A stretch of 64,000 bases of DNA. It comes from Enterococcus raffinosus (GTDB lineage Bacteria > Bacillota > Bacilli > Lactobacillales > Enterococcaceae). The stretch lies in assembly GCF_001886185.1 (NCBI RefSeq), contig NZ_JXLA01000008.1:61118-125117 (forward strand), in the 5' to 3' direction. Both the position numbers and the translations under genes were made by a program. The notes below the pieces were generated by a model that searched no databases, was not told where the DNA came from, and saw only the letters and a program-made list of their open reading frames with translations. Shown here in pieces: positions 62,150 through 64,000 of this stretch (positions are counted from its first letter, which is position 1; every line of letters begins with the position of its first letter).

Positions 62150-62234
62150 TTTAATAAACAGTGATTTGACAGGGGAATCTTTTCTCGGTATCGTTAGGAT
62201 AAAATGAAAGCGTTCTAATGACAGGAGGAATAGT

Positions 62235-62978
62235 ATGAGTGAGATTACAAACAGTATTGCCTTTCTAAAACAGCAACAATGGGTTGATTTAAGTCACAAT
62301 ATTTATGGCGGGATTCCTTATTTTCAATCGTTTCAGCCAATGCGGGAAAAAACGTTGGTTACAGTAAAGGAAGATGGCTTTTTTGCGAAGGAGTATCAAC
62401 TGGTTACTCAATACGGAACTCATATTGATGCACCCGTGCATTTTGTTGAGGAACGTGTGTCGGTGGATCAGCTGCCGATCAAAGATTTTATGCTGCCGCT
62501 CATTGTGATTAACAAAGAAAAAGAAGTTGCAAAAAACTCCGATTATATTCTATCTGTTGAAGACATTAAGCAGTTCGAAGAGGAATATGGAGAGATTCCA
62601 GCAGATAGCTTTGTCGCATTTGCCAGCGGCTGGTCGAAACGTTGGCAAGATCCAGAAACGTTCTACAATGTCGATCAAGATGGGCAAGCACATACGCCAG
62701 GTTGGTCATTAGAAGCACTGAAATTTTTACACGAAGAACGAAATGTGACCGCGATTGGTCATGAAACATTAGATACGGATGCTGCTATTGATTGCACGAA
62801 AAATGCTGGGCTGATCGGTGAGCTGTATTGGCTGCAGCAGGATAAATTTCAAGTCGAAGTATTGAATCGACTGACTGAACTTCCAGCTGTCGGTGGCGCG
62901 ATCATCATCGGAGTTCCAAAAGTCAAAGATGCACCAGGCTTTAATGTCCGTGTTATTGCCGTTATACCAACAGAGTAA
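62235..62978 (+). CDS. Cyclase-family metal hydrolase (kynurenine formamidase-like)
   Basis: 247 residues. The metal-binding TQYGTHIDAPVHF (HxGTHxDxPxH variant) and later AIGHETLDTD mark the cyclase/formamidase family, which hydrolyses amides, esters or lactones. A cre-like ATGAAAGCGTTCTAA (62202-62217) lies between the promoter (TTGACA at 62167) and the SD CAGGAGG, so catabolite repression is plausible. Confidence 0.82.
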   Translation: MSEITNSIAFLKQQQWVDLSHNIYGGIPYFQSFQPMREKTLVTVKEDGFFAKEYQLVTQYGTHIDAPVHFVEERVSVDQLPIKDFMLPLIVINKEKEVAKNSDYILSVEDIKQFEEEYGEIPADSFVAFASGWSKRWQDPETFYNVDQDGQAHTPGWSLEALKFLHEERNVTAIGHETLDTDAAIDCTKNAGLIGELYWLQQDKFQVEVLNRLTELPAVGGAIIIGVPKVKDAPGFNVRVIAVIPTE

Positions 62979-62982
62979 GAAA

Positions 62983-63021
62983 AAACAAGGTTTCGGTTAA
63001 AAGACGAAACCTTGTTTTTTT
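62983..63021. terminator. Bidirectional terminator
   Basis: AACAAGGTTTCG and CGAAACCTTGTTTTTTT; the nitroreductase stop codon falls inside the structure. Confidence 0.9.
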
Positions 63022-63728
63022 AGAAATTCAAGAGTATCTGAACGTCGTGGAGAGTCAAAATGCTGACGAACCTTTTCCGACCAATTCGTTTCTTGTGTGT
63101 TGCTGTTGCGCTGGTGATAATATGCTGCCGTCTCCTCATTGTAGCGATTGATCTTGTCAGCATTCAATACCTGATAGGTATTTTCGCCAAGGACTGCATC
63201 GAGTGGTAGCCGCGGTTTTACCTCATTTTTTTCAGCTGGGTAGCCAACGAACATCCCAAAAACAGGATAGGTTAATTCGGGCAGTTCCAATAATTCCTTC
63301 ATTTGGAATAAATTGTTTCGAATGCCGCCAACGTAGCAGATTCCTAGACCGGATGATTCAGCGTAAACGGCCATTGATTGGGCAGCTAAAGTAGCATCAA
63401 CGACTGAAACCACCAAAGATTCCATCGTCCGAAGGTATTCTGTGGAATCATTGTTCAACGCTAATACCTGTGCATGCTTATTTAAATCGGCAACAAAAAT
63501 AAAAAGCTCTCCTTTGTCGCCATTATCGACGGGGAACTTAGCAATTTGTTCGATGGCCTTTCTTTTTTCTGCATCCGTGATTTCAATTATCGAGAAGGCT
63601 TGCAGAAAATTGGAGCTGCTGGCGCTTTGTGCGGCTAAGGCCAATTCTTTCTTTAACTCTTGAGATAGCGGTTCTTGAGTAAAGGAACGAACCGATGAGT
63701 GTTGAAGCATTGTTTCAAAAAGTTCCAT
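62997..63728 (-). CDS. Nitroreductase-family FMN oxidoreductase (NfsA/NfrA type)
   Basis: 243 residues. HSSVRSFTQEPLSQELKKELALAAQSASSSNFLQAFSII is the FMN-binding opening; ESSGLGICYVGGIRNNLFQMKELLELP and FGMFVGYPAEKNEVKPRLPLDAVL match the NADPH-dependent NfsA/NfrA subgroup. Reduces nitro compounds, quinones or flavins. SD AGGAGG before the ATG. Confidence 0.87.
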   Translation of the reverse strand: MELFETMLQHSSVRSFTQEPLSQELKKELALAAQSASSSNFLQAFSIIEITDAEKRKAIEQIAKFPVDNGDKGELFIFVADLNKHAQVLALNNDSTEYLRTMESLVVSVVDATLAAQSMAVYAESSGLGICYVGGIRNNLFQMKELLELPELTYPVFGMFVGYPAEKNEVKPRLPLDAVLGENTYQVLNADKINRYNEETAAYYHQRNSNTQETNWSEKVRQHFDSPRRSDTLEFLKKQGFVF

Positions 63729-63953
63729 GTTAAAACCTCCTAGGGCGAGAAGACCTTCTCGTCATTTTCCATGAAAGAGCATGGCTGAATCTATCATAGA
63801 AAAAATGTGTCGAGAAGTAAAGAATGAACCGTTAGCTGGAAAGGTGAGGAATCGTTTTGAGTTTCTTCGTATCAGTACAAATAAACTGCGAAAAGTCGGA
63901 CTGGCAGCTAGCTCAAAAGTAAAAATTCGAGAAATCTTCGTACGTCTACGATG

Positions 63954-63990
63954 CCACTAATCGTGCTAAAAGCACGAAGTGGAACTCGCA
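63954..63990 (+). repeat. Hairpin repeat, copy 2
   Basis: CCACT (63954-63958) pairs with AGTGG (63978-63982), and inside TCGTGCT (63961-63967) pairs with AGCACGA (63971-63977). It is followed by AACTCGCAGCTAGTTC; an earlier partial copy, GACTGGCAGCTAGCTC, is at about 63899. Related to the 52636 hairpin. No gene is visible from 63729 to the window end. Confidence 0.6.
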
Positions 63991-64000
63991 GCTAGTTCAT

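Overview
The window looks like a chromosomal segment of a low-GC, Gram-positive member of the Lactobacillales, most probably Enterococcus. The signs are AGGAGG-type ribosome binding sites with several TTG/GTG starts, many U-tailed terminators, LPxTG and csc-like surface proteins, MgtA/YoaB-type P-type ATPase control, and a D-glucosaminate-type dgaEF pair. The species is not certain. I see no rRNA, tRNA, CRISPR array, insertion sequence or prophage.

Layout. 1-2.1 kb: the end of a sugar-acid catabolic operon (dgaEF-like) and a small HAD-like protein. 2.3-8.1 kb: a complete Dpp/Opp-type peptide ABC importer. 8.3-11.5 kb: two membrane-anchored class A beta-lactamase-fold proteins, one with all its catalytic motifs lost, flanking a zinc-ribbon membrane protein. 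11.6-16.3 kb: a carbohydrate operon (zinc dehydrogenase, GntR, class II aldolase, pentose-5-P epimerase-like) and nanE. 16.4-20.2 kb: a TetR gene with a perfect operator, a small protein, a HelD-type ATPase and an AraC-GNAT fusion. 20.5-26.4 kb: surface proteins ending in YPKTG and LPKTG sorting signals; both transcription units are preceded by large nested palindromes.

26.5-38.3 kb: an AlkD-like HEAT protein, AraC plus DUF2000, a TerC-family metal transporter, the relic of a LytTR response regulator, a double-cubane-cluster reductase with its activase, DUF998, an ABC exporter with its own TetR, and three unrecognised proteins. 38.4-43.1 kb: dapB, then a cysteine/cystine operon (trans-sulfuration enzyme plus cystine ABC importer). 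This operon has a leader with two short peptides, each carrying three consecutive cysteine codons, on either side of an intrinsic terminator. I regard this as the most exciting element of the window.

43.1-52.6 kb (mostly minus strand): a P-type ATPase behind a yybP-ykoY Mn2+ riboswitch, M42 aminopeptidase, a methyltransferase, two YjeM-like permeases, GNAT and DUF554. 53-64 kb: a divergent ClpP paralogue, a PucR regulator, threonine aldolase, an MBL hydrolase, two tRNA-editing-domain proteins, a SorC regulator, an FSA-type aldolase, DUF1722, an MDR oxidoreductase, a cyclase-family hydrolase and a nitroreductase. Two copies of a hairpin repeat lie near 52.65 and 63.97 kb.

All calls come from reading translations and motifs by eye. 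No database search or folding program was run, so family names rest on remembered motifs and RNA structures on hand pairing.
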